From Kappaphycus alvarezii (taxonomy: Eukaryota; Rhodophyta; Florideophyceae; Gigartinales; Solieriaceae): DNA of 64,000 nt. The stretch covers positions 558,001-622,000 of the forward strand of contig NADL03000496.1 in NCBI GenBank assembly GCA_002205965.3, written 5' to 3'. The notes beneath the pieces were generated by a model. That model searched no databases and was not told the origin of the DNA. It worked only from the letters and a program-made list of their open reading frames with translations. Positions 22,401 to 34,026 of the stretch are shown here, piece by piece; position 1 is the stretch's first letter; every line of letters starts with the position of its first letter. A program made the translations under genes and the position numbers.

Positions 22401-22900
22401 TCGGACGGGCCGGGAATATACATTCATTCAGTACTTTATTCGAAGTTTTTAGATCAATTACTATATAGCAGCGCCCGAATTATGCCACAAAAAAGCACAA
22501 AAGAAGATCTTGTTAGATATAGAGTAGTCTGCTAATTTAAAGTTGGTTATAATTTATTACCTACATGCCAATGAATTGGCGTTTATTTTTTCCATCGAGG
22601 CTCAGTAAATATAATTTACAAGTTACAGACGCAAAGTATGAAACCTTTTTTCCCACATACATGTGTAGTGAGATTCATTTCTAGTACCGCCACTTCATTT
22701 CTCTGCTAATTGACTTCTTCTGTTTAGGACATACTAAACCAGACAGCCAATTAGAATTGTGAAATGATTCCCATCAAATAAATTGGGTACAGTATAGTCT
22801 AAACAAGGGGGGACGTCTGGGTAATTCATTTCTTCAATTAATTCTTCTGTTATTTCCCGGCCAATAAACAGCGATCGGTCCACACTTTCGTTGACGAAAA
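19417..22900. other. Gene-poor AT-rich DNA
   Basis: No supported gene over 3.5 kb. Only short open frames without domains. Near 22190-22340 a local duplication is visible: CAAATTTTGTTATTGTA ... CATTAATGTTGCATGAAT occurs twice about 85 bp apart. The stretch 19866-19950 (AAATGATTGGTCGC...) weakly resembles LINE tails. Confidence 0.4.
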
Positions 22901-22901
22901 G

Positions 22902-23087
22902 TTAAGGCTCCCTCTGAAGACTCGGAAAAGGGAACTCATAACATATAGCGGATACCTGTGGTACCTGTGACAAGTGCAGTAAAAATACTGCGTTGGGTAT
23001 GACAGCTGTAGCTGGATGCCTTTTCATGAGGATGGATCTCACCCGCCCATATTTTTCCATAGCTTTCAAAGCGACGGGTCTAGCCAT
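22902..23087 (-). pseudogene. LINE family-2 C-terminal fragment, diverged
   Basis: Reads MEKYGRVRSILMKRHPATAV then IPNAVFLLH, parallel to MEAYIKVRTVLTQRHAAAAV, MYNAAFLLGG at 19.0-19.1 kb. Only the last 60 codons are recognisable. Confidence 0.45.
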
Positions 23088-24424
23088 ATCAGGTAGAACA
23101 TCTTATACGTAATTCTACATAACTTCTTTAGCTAAATTTATCATACACAATTTAAAATTGTACCTAAATGTTCCAATTGGCTTCCTTAATGCCTCTTTAA
23201 CAATTAAGAAATATCCATAGAATTCTTAATGGAGTCAACCGTGTCCCTAAATAATTTAAAATATGTACGACACCCCTTTACAACGAAATACAGTTGGCCG
23301 AAACCATATTTCTTCGTGTTGATCATTATACACTGTCACCATCTACTCAATATCTAGTCCGATAATGAAAAGCTAATTTATGATAAACATATTCTTGTCA
23401 CCAGCTTGGGATAACGTATCACTTGATCACGATGGACAGTGATGACTCTTGAATTGATTACTGTGTAATCCCAGGTGTGTAATCTGCACAGGACTGCAAC
23501 TCCTCGTGATTACTGTACTTTACAGTAAAGTAGTAAGACTTAATATATACTTACTTCATGTTGCTAGTAGTTTACTGCCTGACATGAGCACTGTACAACT
23601 GTACAATTCAGAAGTAGCCAGTAGCTTCCGGTACCGATGCAACTGTAGTTATTTGTGGGGTAGAACACGTCATTGACCTCAAATACAACAAGTGTACCAA
23701 TGGAAACAATGGCTATAATATTTCGTATGGTACTGTTGCAGACTGCAGGACTATACTGTAAGTTCTAAGCTGGCACCGATCAAAGGAACTTTCGATGACA
23801 GTGTCGATCACGTGGGGGACTGTACAGTATACTACTTGCATACAACAATTTCTCACGCTATCGAAAGAAGATAAGAGTGCTTCCCTCACATAGGCAACAA
23901 TGAAATAGAAAAATTATTAACAAAATTCCTGGAAAAGGAGGGATTTTCCCGCTTTTTGGCTGAGAACCTGTTCGTTTCTGACAGTGATGCATTACAGTAA
24001 ACTTATATTTAGACATGAGCAACAGTCCTCCAAAAAATCCCTCCCATCACAATTTCCTCACTCGGAATAGATAGGTACCTTTTTTCCCTCTCCCACTATT
24101 GCTGCCTAATTTCTCATCCCCGCCCCCATGAATCTTCTTTGCAAATAGGCTCTTCAGGCGCTTCAATTTCTACTCATCACACTGAAAACTGAAGCAAGCG
24201 CATTCGTCCACTCAACGAGTTGCAAAAATTTCGTATTTATCCAAGCCTCGCTCATTTCATTCCTTTACTTCCGTGCACAAAGAATTTCTCCATCCTTTAT
24301 TATCAACCCTATTCTCCGAACTGCTTTTCGGATCATGCCTCTACGAGATCTTTCATGTTTCGGATTGTCGTTCTGCGCCTCATTTGCGCTTACCTCAGCC
24401 ATCTACTTTTACTGACATCTCGCG
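23088..24424. other. Intergenic, no gene recognised
   Basis: Contains several TACTGTA/TACAGTA words (for example 23513-23531 and 23820-23832) but no coding domain. The last 200 bases may be the promoter of the following ORF. Confidence 0.4.
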
Positions 24425-25728
24425 ATGCCACCAAAGCGCAAGAAACCGAGTCAATTCTGGGACATAATCCCAATTGACATAGAGGAAGATTCAGATTCAG
24501 AAGGAAATGAGATCATGCAGAAAGTTATGATACAAAAGCTCAATAAAGGGCGCGAGTGGAAAAAACGGCGCAGTGATTCAAATGCTGCCGTGGGTTCCAG
24601 TTCCGAACACGCTAGACGGAAGCCCTCACAAGTTAGCTCTTTAAAGAACGGTAACCGAAGGAAAAATTCGAAGAAGGATATCTCCATGGGGCATGAAGAG
24701 AGCGTTGAGTTCAGCGAAGGAAAGGAAATCGCCAAGGGATGTGCGGAGAGAATTGAGATGTTTGATATCGGTGTTGAAACGGAGTATGATGTCCCATCTG
24801 TGATGGCTAGTACTATAAAAGGAAGAAGCGGAGCAAGGCGACCAACGCGTTAAGAAAAATACAGAGAAGGTTATCGAAATCGACGACGACGTTGATGACT
24901 GCAAGAATAAGGCCGATGAATCCCAACAGAAGTCGAATATTGCGGTTTAATACACTTCAGTGGACGGCAAGCGTTCCTTCCTCAACATTTCGGAGTAAGA
25001 TTCAGTTTTGAAGAGCCCGGATGTTATGCTCAATGAAGACTGTTTCATGTTTCTATTGTCGATTGCGCTAAGCGGTTGTGTCAATCAGAAAAATTAATGG
25101 TCACTATTGACATGTCCGAATTCAGACCATATTTTGAGATTGGCAACCCAAAGATATCGTATTTGAGAGAGAAAAGAAGGAAAGAGAAGAAGGTGGGAAT
25201 TTGGCGTGGAATTAAAAATACGGAGATTCTCTTTCTTCCTATTTTCGCGAGGAACCACCACTCCTTGGTGGTCATTCGTATTTTGAACTGCGTTATCCAA
25301 TAGGCCAAAGCTGGATACTGTAGCTGCGAAATCATGCTTGATATCGAGGATATGGATTCTCTCGGGTTGGATTCCTTACACCTAAAGAGCGTATCCAACG
25401 GTATTTAGTTGTGGCTCCAGTACATTGCAGAAGATCCAGGATAATCAAATTCGTGAAACTGTGTGACACCCACTTCGAGTACCTCAGAATCGAGGAGTGT
25501 GTTGGACATCAGGACATCAACACAAATCAGTGTGGACCTTATGCAGAAATGCACGCCCGTATAATCGCAGGAGTGAGAGCTGTTGTGAAACACAATTCGA
25601 ACAATCGGGACACACAGCTGCAAGATTTCTGGAACGAAGTTCTACGGCGGATGGAAATAATGAAGAAAAGAAACAGCGGAGAAGCGGTAGACATTAAGGC
25701 TGATCAATTGCGGGAATTTTACTACTAG
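24425..25728 (+). pseudogene. Ulp1/C48-type cysteine protease-like gene, decayed
   Basis: Starts at ATG 24425 with a basic, polar N-terminus of 142 codons containing IIPIDIEEDSDSEGNE, a hydrophobic core followed by acids, as in SUMO-interacting motifs. After a frame change near 24840 a second such motif appears (KVIEIDDDVDD). The protease fold then follows in shifting frames: MLNEDCFMFLLSIAL near 25025-25070 (like the WLND start of Ulp1 domains), HHSLVVIRI at 25255-25280 (catalytic His; HWSLVVI is usual), MLDIEDMDSLGLDSL near 25333-25380 (catalytic Asp region) and NQCGPYAEMHARII at 25525-25560 (catalytic Cys followed by Gly). The family removes SUMO-like tags; copies are also carried by MULE and other transposons. 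Several stops and frame changes make it inactive as written unless introns explain them. Confidence 0.55.
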
Positions 25729-25733
25729 AACAC

Positions 25734-25940
25734 ATGGAAATGCGAAGGGTCAACTCGGATCTGGGAGCATACATCCTTGCTGATGTGTTGAGGACAATAA
25801 ATCGGAAGATAGGCCTGTCTGCAATGAACGTTATGAAAGAAGGAGTTTCCCTTCATTTAAGGGATTCTGAGATTCGGGAACTGGTTAGGAGAGACATGGA
25901 AAAACGAATTAGATTGGAATTCAAGAAAGTGGGAAAATAA
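25734..25940 (+). pseudogene. Short ORF downstream of the Ulp1-like gene
   Basis: A 68-codon frame, amphipathic and charged (LRDSEIRELVRRDMEKRIRL), directly after the protease C-terminus in another frame. It may be the same gene's tail. No domain known to me. Confidence 0.25.
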
Positions 25941-26173
25941 AGAGATCAAACAAAGATTCATAGAGCGATTTTGCGTTGGGCGCGGTTCATATGGCGGCGG
26001 ACATTTGCTTCTAACTTCCGGCGGTAGGTACTGCAGCACAAATATTCGAAGCCATGCTCTGTTACCCTTTATCGGATTTCTAGTTTCGTCACTCCGACTA
26101 ATTGCTGGTTGCGAACTCCACGCGTAATCTGCAGACTCCGGGGGTGAAAATCCAGCTCTACTGGGTAAGGGCC

Positions 26174-27247
26174 TCAAGAGGTTGTTTGCAATTTTCCAAA
26201 AAAACTTTCACCACGGTGCGAATGAAGACGATCAATGTCCGTCGGAACCACAACGCGCCTGAACTGATCTCCTTTTTCGAATATATACATGCAGAAATAA
26301 CATTTGTCAACATCTACGATGGAATGCTCGCACATTGCACATCTGAAAGCACCTCGACGATATCTGGTGCAGACGTAATCAAGAGTACTAGTAAGATTAG
26401 GAACGTCTCTTGTTCTCAGACAGCTTTCTATTGACTTGATCGCGTCCTCAGAAAGGTCCTGTAAATCTACAGATGCATGAAATCTCTCCGAAGGACCCAA
26501 ATCTCGGACCGGTTCATGGAAGTACGGCCGCCAGCATGAAAATCCGACAAATAAACGTTTGTTATCTCTGTGGGCTCTTATTTTCGGGTGGCCGCTGCAA
26601 GCTGTCAGAGCTTTGGCCTCTGATCCACCAGAATTTTTTATCGTTGTCCAACCTTTTTTGTCGGCAACGCCCCTTTGAAACTTTCTTCTGAATGATGTAA
26701 TACCTGGTGACGGCTCTTTCAAGGATTATGTCTCTCGACGGAGGAAGCTTCTAAGGGTCTCTTCTTTCGGGGTTCCAAGCCCTCGCATCTGCCGTGGAAA
26801 AATGATGAAAGTGCCTATACTCATCTAGAGCTCTACTGCAGATTCAAATTCCGGCGCATGTGTATTTGCGCCGAACCAAGGCCTTGTTCCCAGTAAAAGG
26901 TACGTTTGAAACGTAAGAACCACTTGTGTTGAAATTTATCCGATATCACTGAGGAATTTGTTGCCGGGGACTCCATTTGTGACATGAAGGATACCATCTG
27001 AAGGCGATTACAGGCAAGCAAGCGAGTCACGGTCTGATTGGTAGTGATGAAACTGAATTTGCCTCGCAGTGAAAGGAGGTCTATTACCAAAGTGGAATAA
27101 GCCTGTTTGGGTATTTCTTGCTATGCCCATACTAGATAATACACTGAGTTCTGCCTCATTCGTTGGCTCCTTCGGTGTATTAATACGGACAAGATCGCGG
27201 AAACTATCGTCACCGGTGATTTGCGGAGAATCAGAAATCATGTCCAC
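26174..27247 (-). pseudogene. Unrecognised ORFs with a Cys-rich segment
   Basis: Three minus-strand frames follow one another (27247-27008, 27090-26833, 26722-26174). The last, 182 codons without an ATG start, contains FRCAMCEHSI and DKCYFC, a C-x2-C ... C-x2-C arrangement that could bind zinc. The sequences look protein-like in composition but match nothing I can name. They could be a spliced or frameshifted single gene, perhaps cargo of a transposon between the Ulp1-like and J-domain ORFs. Confidence 0.25.
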
Positions 27248-27736
27248 CGGTAGTGTGTGGTGGGATATAGGTTCTGTATGCTGGTACCGAAGAAGCTAGA
27301 GTCGGTAAAAAGACGGAGTAGGGATCGAGATGGTAGTAATCATGAATTTTTTAACGGGTAAGGAGGGCTTTGGAGCAGTATTTCTAAGCTCAAACGAGTC
27401 TCTGATTGGTAACTGTCAATTTGAGTATCATAAAGATGCATAAAGATGGTTAAAGGGACTCCTTAAATGTATCTGAGACATTTATCTCGATAACCACCTG
27501 AAATTTGCCACTGTTAGCAGAGGATAGAAGTAATTTTGTTACGTTTTCTTTATTTTTTGGGAGATTGTTGCACCCGGGGGGACAGCTTGCAGGATTGAGG
27601 CAGATTGCGGACGACACCTTACAAGGTGGAGCACTTGGAGGGTGACAAGCTACTAATTTCACCATTGGAGGGGTAATTTTGAAAAGTGACCCTGGAATCC
27701 TAACATGGAGGCGCCGCGTCGCCAAGTAACGGAAAG

Positions 27737-27852
27737 GTCACCCTCTAATTCCAGTTTGCACCATCGTTGTCGCCCTTCTACAAAAACGTTCACCCTGATA
27801 ACTTATGCATTCAACCTTGCTCATTCCGCGTTCACCCTTACTTCCTTAGTTG
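27737..27852 (+). repeat. Left TCACCCT array, ~21-bp spacing
   Basis: TCACCC-type words begin at 27738, 27770 (TCGCCC), 27790, 27811 (TCAACC) and 27832. The last three intervals are 20, 21 and 21 bp. It ends just before the ATG (27859) of the J-domain ORF. The same motif at the same spacing and orientation recurs at 31000-31104. Confidence 0.65.
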
Positions 27853-27858
27853 TCGAGA

Positions 27859-28809
27859 ATGGTTAGCAGTGACCTAGCAAATTTACCGCGAAACACACGG
27901 CAGACATTGTGCCATTTCAACATGATCACGGACGGCCAAAATCCTTTATTGCCCGTATTTTGCTTCTCGGGGAGACATGCAAATTACCCTACAGTACGAC
28001 GGGCATTTCGTCGTCTTGAGGCTGTTGTACATCCCGATCGATCCCATGCAGATCCAAATGGAGCGACACGTTCCATGCGGACCCTGTCGAGAGCTATGGA
28101 CATTTTGAAGAACGAGATCGCGTTCAGTAAGACTTTTCGTGATCTGTAGGAGGACGATGATTACATTTTAGATCTCTCCGATGACTACCAACTCAAGGAG
28201 ATAAGACGTGAAACGCAGATGCGATTTAAAGAAACTGGTAATTACTTAGAAGAACCGGGAGCAGGCAGCGCATCTCGTTCCGATGGCGACATACGCGAAG
28301 AAGCTGGTGCTAAAGCCGCTGCCAGAGAAGCAGAAAGAAAACGACAAGAAGCCGATCATCGCAGAGAATTGGAAGGGCAAGCGAATCGAGAGCGCGAAGA
28401 GCTTGCTCGTGCCAAAACGCTGAGAAGAAAAAGATATTATCGTCGTCAAGACGTCGACCACCCGGGTTGCGATGAAACTGCTCAAGAAGAAGAAAATTTC
28501 TTAGATCCTTTTGATGTCACGATAGATCCATCTTTCAACGCTGCAAACTACATTCACAATGACGGTGGCTACGAGGGTGACAGTATTGGCGATCATGGTG
28601 GGAGCGGTGACGAATATTTTGGGACGACAGCATGGGTGACTAAGAAATTAGAACTGGTGATGGGGGTGACACGGGAGAGGGAAATGTTGGAATTAATTCG
28701 GACTGGGTGGGGAGGAATGATGAGTGGGGAAGTCGAACTGCTAAAGAGATATGCAGGACGAAACAAAAACGCGCTTCAAAGAAACGCACAATGGAGCGAG
28801 CAAAAATAG
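27859..28809 (+). pseudogene. J-domain-like and coiled-coil ORF with one in-frame stop
   Basis: Start ATG 27859. Residues about 45-95 read VRRAFRRLEAVVHPDRSH then ATRSMRTLSRAMDILKNEI: helix II, the HPD motif and helix III of a DnaJ-type J domain, which in the family contacts Hsp70. A single TAG at 28147-28149 interrupts the frame. The same frame resumes at once (EDDDYILDLSDDYQL) and runs to 28809 through a long charged helix rich in A, E, R (residues about 150-200), then an acidic Gly/Asp-rich part. With the stop read through it would be 316 residues. It lies 30 bp before the MULE transposase on the same strand. Host gene, transposon cargo or accessory protein cannot be told apart from sequence alone. 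Confidence 0.5.
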
Positions 28810-28839
28810 CTCTGAAAGCTGAGAAAGAAGGCGCGATGA

Positions 28840-30790
28840 CATGGCGCCCGAAATGTTGTATCGAAATACAGCCCCAAGTTGGTATAGCACTCTCCTCTCG
28901 CTGGCAATGCGAGCAGCTCATTCGCGCTCATACAGCATACGTCGGGGTGTAAATCATACATACGGGGTGCTCATACAGCATACGTCGGGGTGTAAAAAAG
29001 GCGTTAATATCTCCCAGACATGGGAGCGTGTTCGAATGAAATGTCGCGAAGCAAGTTGAAACGGTTTCATGCAATTCGACTGGCAGCCAAGTACGGGACT
29101 TTGGAAACCGAACAAGTTTACCGAACACTCTCTCGTATGCGAGGGGCAGGACGTGCAGAATTACCATGATGGACAAATCTCGCGGCCATCGTCCTCCTTG
29201 CAACCACATTGCGCTCCGGCCTATACGCCGCTGCAGTTTGCCCGATCAATCCTGTTAGAAGCCGCATCCGATCCGAGCATCTCCGCCCGCGCGTTGGCAC
29301 CCTTTTTCGAGCAAAAAAAATCTATCGATGCCAGCCTCCGGACAGTCACTACCGCTCTGTGAGGTTGGAGATTCTACGACACATGACTGCCACGCGTGCT
29401 GTGGATATGGCCGCGCTCGAGGTATTTGCTGAGCTCCTGCGGCAGCATAGACACACGGTGAAGATGGTGATAGTTGATGGCTTAACGATGAAGTAGCAGA
29501 GGATGAAAGCTGCTGAGCATATTTTCAACCAGGCCAAAAAGGCGAGGAAAGTTGATACTGACGAGGTGTTTAACCGCGACAGCGTGGAATTGTCCGACAT
29601 CTCCGACAATAGCCGTTACTATGGTGGACTTATTTTCGTTCCCAGCGTCTCAGCTCAGTACTGCCTCTATGGCCGCAAGACCGCAGCCACAGACGCGGCG
29701 CATTGCGATGGAATTGGACCACAGTCCTATGGCACAACTTTTGAGGTCGTAACATAACACCAACATGCACCTCCTCCCACTATTGTTTGCCCATTTCATC
29801 GGCACTGGGATCATGGAAAATTGGACAACTGTTTTCAATGAGTGCAAGGCCATTCCGGGATTCGATGTTCAAGACCGAGCAACCATAGTCGATCAAGAAA
29901 AGAGCATCGACACAGCATACAAGGCAGTGTTCGAGAATGCGAAAATGTTCCTGGATCCCTTGCACAAACGAAAGAACATGGACGCTAAACTTGGTGCACT
30001 GAAGGCCGTGGGACTGTCGCTGTACGATCGTGCGCTTCACGCCCCTACCCATACGACTGTCGATGAGCTTTTCGCGCAGTATGGAGAGATTCAGAGAGCC
30101 TACCTCGAACGATTCGATAAATCAGAATTGTACAAGGCATATTCATGCCTGCAGGATGCAGTTGTGACATCGCAAGGAGCGGAGAGCCAAATAGGCTCAT
30201 CCCTACGGAATCATATACGGTCGGTTGAGCCCCAAAAGATGCTCCAAAAGGTAGTGGATACGCAGCGTTCGGGTTTTCTTACTCGTCAAAATTCCGCTCA
30301 AAGCTGTAAGAATCCGGTCCCTCCAAACATTGAGCGTGCTATTGCTCGGCTGATCCGACGCTCCCGTGCGTACCATGACACAGTTACGTTTACTGCTGGC
30401 ACTTCTAACATGGAAGCAACAGTAACCAGCTACAACGATGGTGCTCTAAATCATCGTGTGATTTTAACAGAGAAGGAGCAGGAACCGCCGCTATGCTGTG
30501 GCTACTCGCGCAATGGAGATGGTTACCCTTGCTTTCATGGTGTGGCCGTTCTTTGCGAAAAACACGGGGCATCTAACATCCATCGGTTTATTGCAAAGCG
30601 GCATCTGTCTACTGAGTGGAAGCGATTATATGATAATATAACTTTCGAAGTGCCGGCTCAACGCGAAGTTGGTGATGTCCTTTCTAGGGCTAAAGCTCTT
30701 GTTCTTTCTGGGGGCAATTTACATGTACCGAAAGCCATTCCTCCACTACATGGTCGACCAGTCAAGAATGCTGGCGTCCGGCGGAAATGA
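28840..30790 (+). pseudogene. MULE (Mutator-like) transposase
   Basis: Cut-and-paste transposase, read in several frames. N-terminal: PQVGIALSSRWQCEQLIRAH, then a FAR1-like DNA-binding part (GFMQFDWQPSTGLWKPNKFTEHSLVC) and YTPLQFARSILLEAASDPSIS. Catalytic core: AATDAAHCDGIGPQSYGTTF near 29690-29740 (first Asp), LLPLLFAHFIGTG, then TIVDQEKSIDTAYKAVF and HKRKNM near 29880-29980 (second Asp region). The final frame, 341 codons from ATG 29765, ends with a SWIM-type zinc finger CCGYSRNGDGYPCFH near 30490-30540. Breaks: a 43-bp direct duplication at 28926-28995, stops at 29360, 29496 and 29755. Probably inactive. No clear terminal inverted repeats were found. Confidence 0.75.
28926..29011 (+). repeat. 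43-bp direct duplication inside the MULE transposase
   Basis: GCTCATACAGCATACGTCGG GGTGTAAA occurs at 28926 and again at 28969. The 43-bp offset is not a multiple of three, so the duplication itself shifts the transposase frame. Confidence 0.85.
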
Positions 30791-30999
30791 TGTTTTGAGC
30801 GTGGCCCTGAAGCCCGAAAAAAGCGCGGCTACACAAGCTCTTTGTGAAATCTGGAAGGTCATGATTCCACACAATGTCAGTTGCGCCAGCTCTTCCACGA
30901 TTAGTCTACTGTGTACAGTGTCGCAATTATTTCTTGCGTTCTTTAGATACCTTGATAAACAGATAAATTGATGATGATGATGACTTGTAACCAGAAAAT

Positions 31000-31140
31000 G
31001 TCACGTTGAGTTGGACCAAAGTCACCCTGAACTATACCGAAGTCACCCTACACTAGACCGAAGTCACTCTGAACTAGAGTAAGGTCACCTTGTATTTCTG
31101 TTTCGGCATTTAATGTCACCTACATCGGAAAAAGTCACCC
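31000..31140 (+). repeat. Right GTCACCCT array, exact 21-bp period
   Basis: GTCAC starts at 31000, 31021, 31042, 31063 and 31084, exactly 21 bp apart, with consensus unit GTCACCCTGAACTAGACCGA plus A. Two more GTCAC words follow at 31115 and 31134. It begins 210 bp after the MULE stop and mirrors the array before the J-domain ORF. Confidence 0.85.
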
Positions 31141-31147
31141 AAAACCT

Positions 31148-32212
31148 CTACAGGTACCTCAGAGTCCACTCTGTGGCACACAGGGTTGAAGCACGGTCAC
31201 CCCCGGACCGTCTGACATGGTGAAAATGTCTCCACCTGACTGCCTGAATCCTGTAAGCTGTTTCCCCCCGAATTGCTGCATTTAGGCTTATTTTTTTGTC
31301 CTCTAACTTAGTAGTAAAGTCTACATAGCTCACTAAACACACTGTTGATAAATTTTTTGCCCCGAGATAAGCATCAGTTAAACAAAAGAGCTCCCTGATG
31401 GGTAAATATGCAAGACTTCGACCAATCTCTTTCATTGTTTTCAGTATTGATATTTTCAGTGATGATGATATACAGTATATTCAAAAATATACGTACAATT
31501 TCAATACTTTACATCGCGTCTCTAGTGTCAGATTCCATGCATGTGGAGGATTATGAAAATAGTTTTTGATTTTTCAATATATTGTAAATGATATTAGTCA
31601 TTCGACATTTCCCGCACGAGCATTTATCATCATTTCCGTTCGTGAAGATAATTAAGACTGAATATGGTGCCAATGTAGTTATTATATTGAAAATAAAAGA
31701 AACCAGTATAGGTAGCACTTACCAAAATCACCATTACAGTATCATCTGAGTCTGCACTATTGACAGGCTCGAAACGTCTATAAACCTTGATCTGCAGTCT
31801 AGGTTGTCTTTCGTGTTGCTTGAAACGTTGAAGAAACATTTACAGTACATTCATTTCCATTTCCGTTTACAAAAGCCTATTCATATCTTTCAAGTAGTAG
31901 AGCACGCAAATCCCCCTGTTCTCCATTACACGTATGGATGCAAAATTTATAAACTGAAATGTCTCAAATTGTAATAAATATAACATAATCAATGCATAAC
32001 TTACGATCAGATTTTAGGGCCTGCTTCAAATCATTGACAAGATCTGATAGTGCCCAGCTATATTTATATGGCTTAATTCGTGGTTGATCTCCTTATCGAT
32101 AGTCCTGTCGGAGTAAACATGATTGCATTCTACGGATTTAAGTCCACGTCATGTACCGGTGTTCATGCGTCACATTTTCCATGACTATCAAGTCAATTCT
32201 GATACTTCCAAG
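31148..32212. other. Intergenic, nothing convincing
   Basis: A 95-codon minus frame (31148-31435) and a 69-codon minus frame (31630-31839) are open but show no domain. AT-rich. Confidence 0.35.
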
Positions 32213-32213
32213 A

Positions 32214-32515
32214 AGAAGAAGAATGACGCTTTATTGTTTGTAGACAAGTCCGCACTACACAGGACCTCGTGTTCTGCTAGATGGACGACTCCGGGCAATG
32301 GCTGAACCATTTGCCCACTCAAGCGAGAAAGGGACCGGAACAAAACTCCACCACCTAAACCGAGGATTCAGAAGGCTTAAAGAGCTCCCGCTGTAAGCAC
32401 ATAGGCTTGTAGATAGAGACGGAAATGACAAAGGCGAGAAATCCGGACGAGCGAGCTTGACGACCAGCTCGCAAGGCTGTGATGCCCACAACCCTTTTCA
32501 GTCCGTCAAAATGAC
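32214..32515 (-). repeat. ~300-bp retroposon-like repeat, copy 1
   Basis: Matches 38893-39193 over its full length with about 90 percent identity by eye. Read on the minus strand, it starts GTCATTTTGACGGACTG and ends with AATAAAGCGTCATTCTTC, so the 3' end carries a polyadenylation-like AATAAA. No target duplication was evident for this copy. Confidence 0.75.
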
Positions 32516-32854
32516 AGTGTATTTAAGCGCAGCAGGGTACGGTGGACTTCGCAAATCTTGTTTGAGTAGTAGAGCGATCCTTATACACCTTTCCCGGTTC
32601 GTCACACGTGCGCTGGGGGGACGGAGAGGCAATCCACTCAATGTGGCCATCGAAAAGTACGTTGCAGGGAGAGCTCTGCAGTCGTGACGGGCAATCTCCT
32701 GAGGGAAGAGCTGGATGAAGGTCTGGCGCCCACGCCGTGCGCGGGCGCCGAGCGAGATGAAGTGAAGGTTTGGTGTAGCCAGTCAAGAAGAGATGGACAT
32801 TGAATACTCAGGAGCCGTCTTCTTCGTGCTTCCAAGTGGTTAAAACCGACAGGT

Positions 32855-33253
32855 TTGGATAAAGAAAGGAAATTTTACTGCAAATATCACAAGATAGAGT
32901 TCTTAAGTTTTTGTAAGTGTGCTTTCCCGAGCCCGGTCTTCGTGACGTCATTTTCGAAGAAACTCAGTACGTTAAACGTATTTTGCGAGTTATTTCGACA
33001 TGCTTTTATGTTCAATCCTGGGTTGCCTTTTACAACCGTCTTCGCTTGTCTCACTTACTTCCAACCATTTCTCCATAAAAAGTACAGGTGCTACGGGTTA
33101 AAGAAAATCAGCGGTCTCATACAAGACCTTAAAACATTAAGTTACCCGGTTTACAGCTGCAGCGAGAAGAGCATGTCGTCAGCTGACTATGCGTGCCTTT
33201 TTCGCAAGTTCTCTGCTTTTCATGTCACCGACGCCTCTCCTAAACGAATCTAA
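32855..33253 (+). CDS. Unrecognised 132-codon open frame, doubtful
   Basis: Open from a TTG. Cys- and Phe-rich, with no ATG near the start and no domain known to me. Probably a chance frame or a fragment. Confidence 0.12.
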   Translation: MDKERKFYCKYHKIEFLSFCKCAFPSPVFVTSFSKKLSTLNVFCELFRHAFMFNPGLPFTTVFACLTYFQPFLHKKYRCYGLKKISGLIQDLKTLSYPVYSCSEKSMSSADYACLFRKFSAFHVTDASPKRI

Positions 33254-34026
33254 GAATACTGACAGTCGAGTATACTAAAATCTTCAGAGTCCTTAATGGA
33301 GAGCCTTAAACTCAATATTCATTCCAATTATTGTTTTCAAAACATCAGCACACATGTAAATTAAACTTCTGGTCTCATAATCAAGCTCCTGTTCCAGTCA
33401 ATTGCCCTCTTCCCAATGTAACATATGCGCCTATGATACGTTCATTGATTGACTTTCGGTTTGAATGAAATGAGTATTACTAACTGTCATTTTACAGCTG
33501 TCTTCGAGCTACTCTTCCAAAGTTTCTTGTTGTAGTATGATTTGAGTAAGGACGCGTCTGTAGCGAGACGGCGCGCGCGAAAATCTTTCCAGAGAAGTGA
33601 ATCTACCGCAATTTTCGGCTGCAATTAAAAGGAAAACAGCTTGCACTCACTTCATAGTCCTCATGGAAACATGACAGAATGCTTCAAAACTCTCCCTCTA
33701 CAGTGCGAATGATCTGGTTATGCTTTCATAAAGCGGTGATATTATTCGCAAATTGCCTTCACATTCTGAGACTTCGTGGAAAATCTTCATCTGGGCCCCA
33801 TTCTGAGCGGCCCCATAACCTCATTGAATTATAGTGTCATAGCCCGACATTATATCATAACATGCAACATGATAATAACTTTTTTTAATACAAGATAAAA
33901 CCTCAGTGGTCCATATTATACGTTTTCATTTATTATCCATAGCCTCTGAGGAGCTTGCATCTTTTAGCTCAAAAAGCGGGAATTTAACCGCCTTCTTGAT
34001 GGAAAGGGATAACGGAAAAATGGAAC
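33254..34026. other. Intergenic, nothing recognised
   Basis: AT-rich with no gene or clear repeat. Leads into the palindrome and promoter region of the zinc-finger ORF. Confidence 0.35.

Noticed and set aside
27500-27740. MULE terminal inverted repeats.
   Set aside because: Comparison of 27.5-27.74 kb with the complement of 31.1-31.2 kb gave only scattered GGGTGAC words, not a continuous inverted repeat.
29780-30052. 90-codon minus-strand frame within the MULE.
   Set aside because: Antisense to the transposase core; no independent support.
31000-31104. CRISPR-like array (regular 21-bp units).
   Set aside because: Units are contiguous and diverged with no separate spacers, and the genome is eukaryotic. 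It is a tandem repeat of a short motif.
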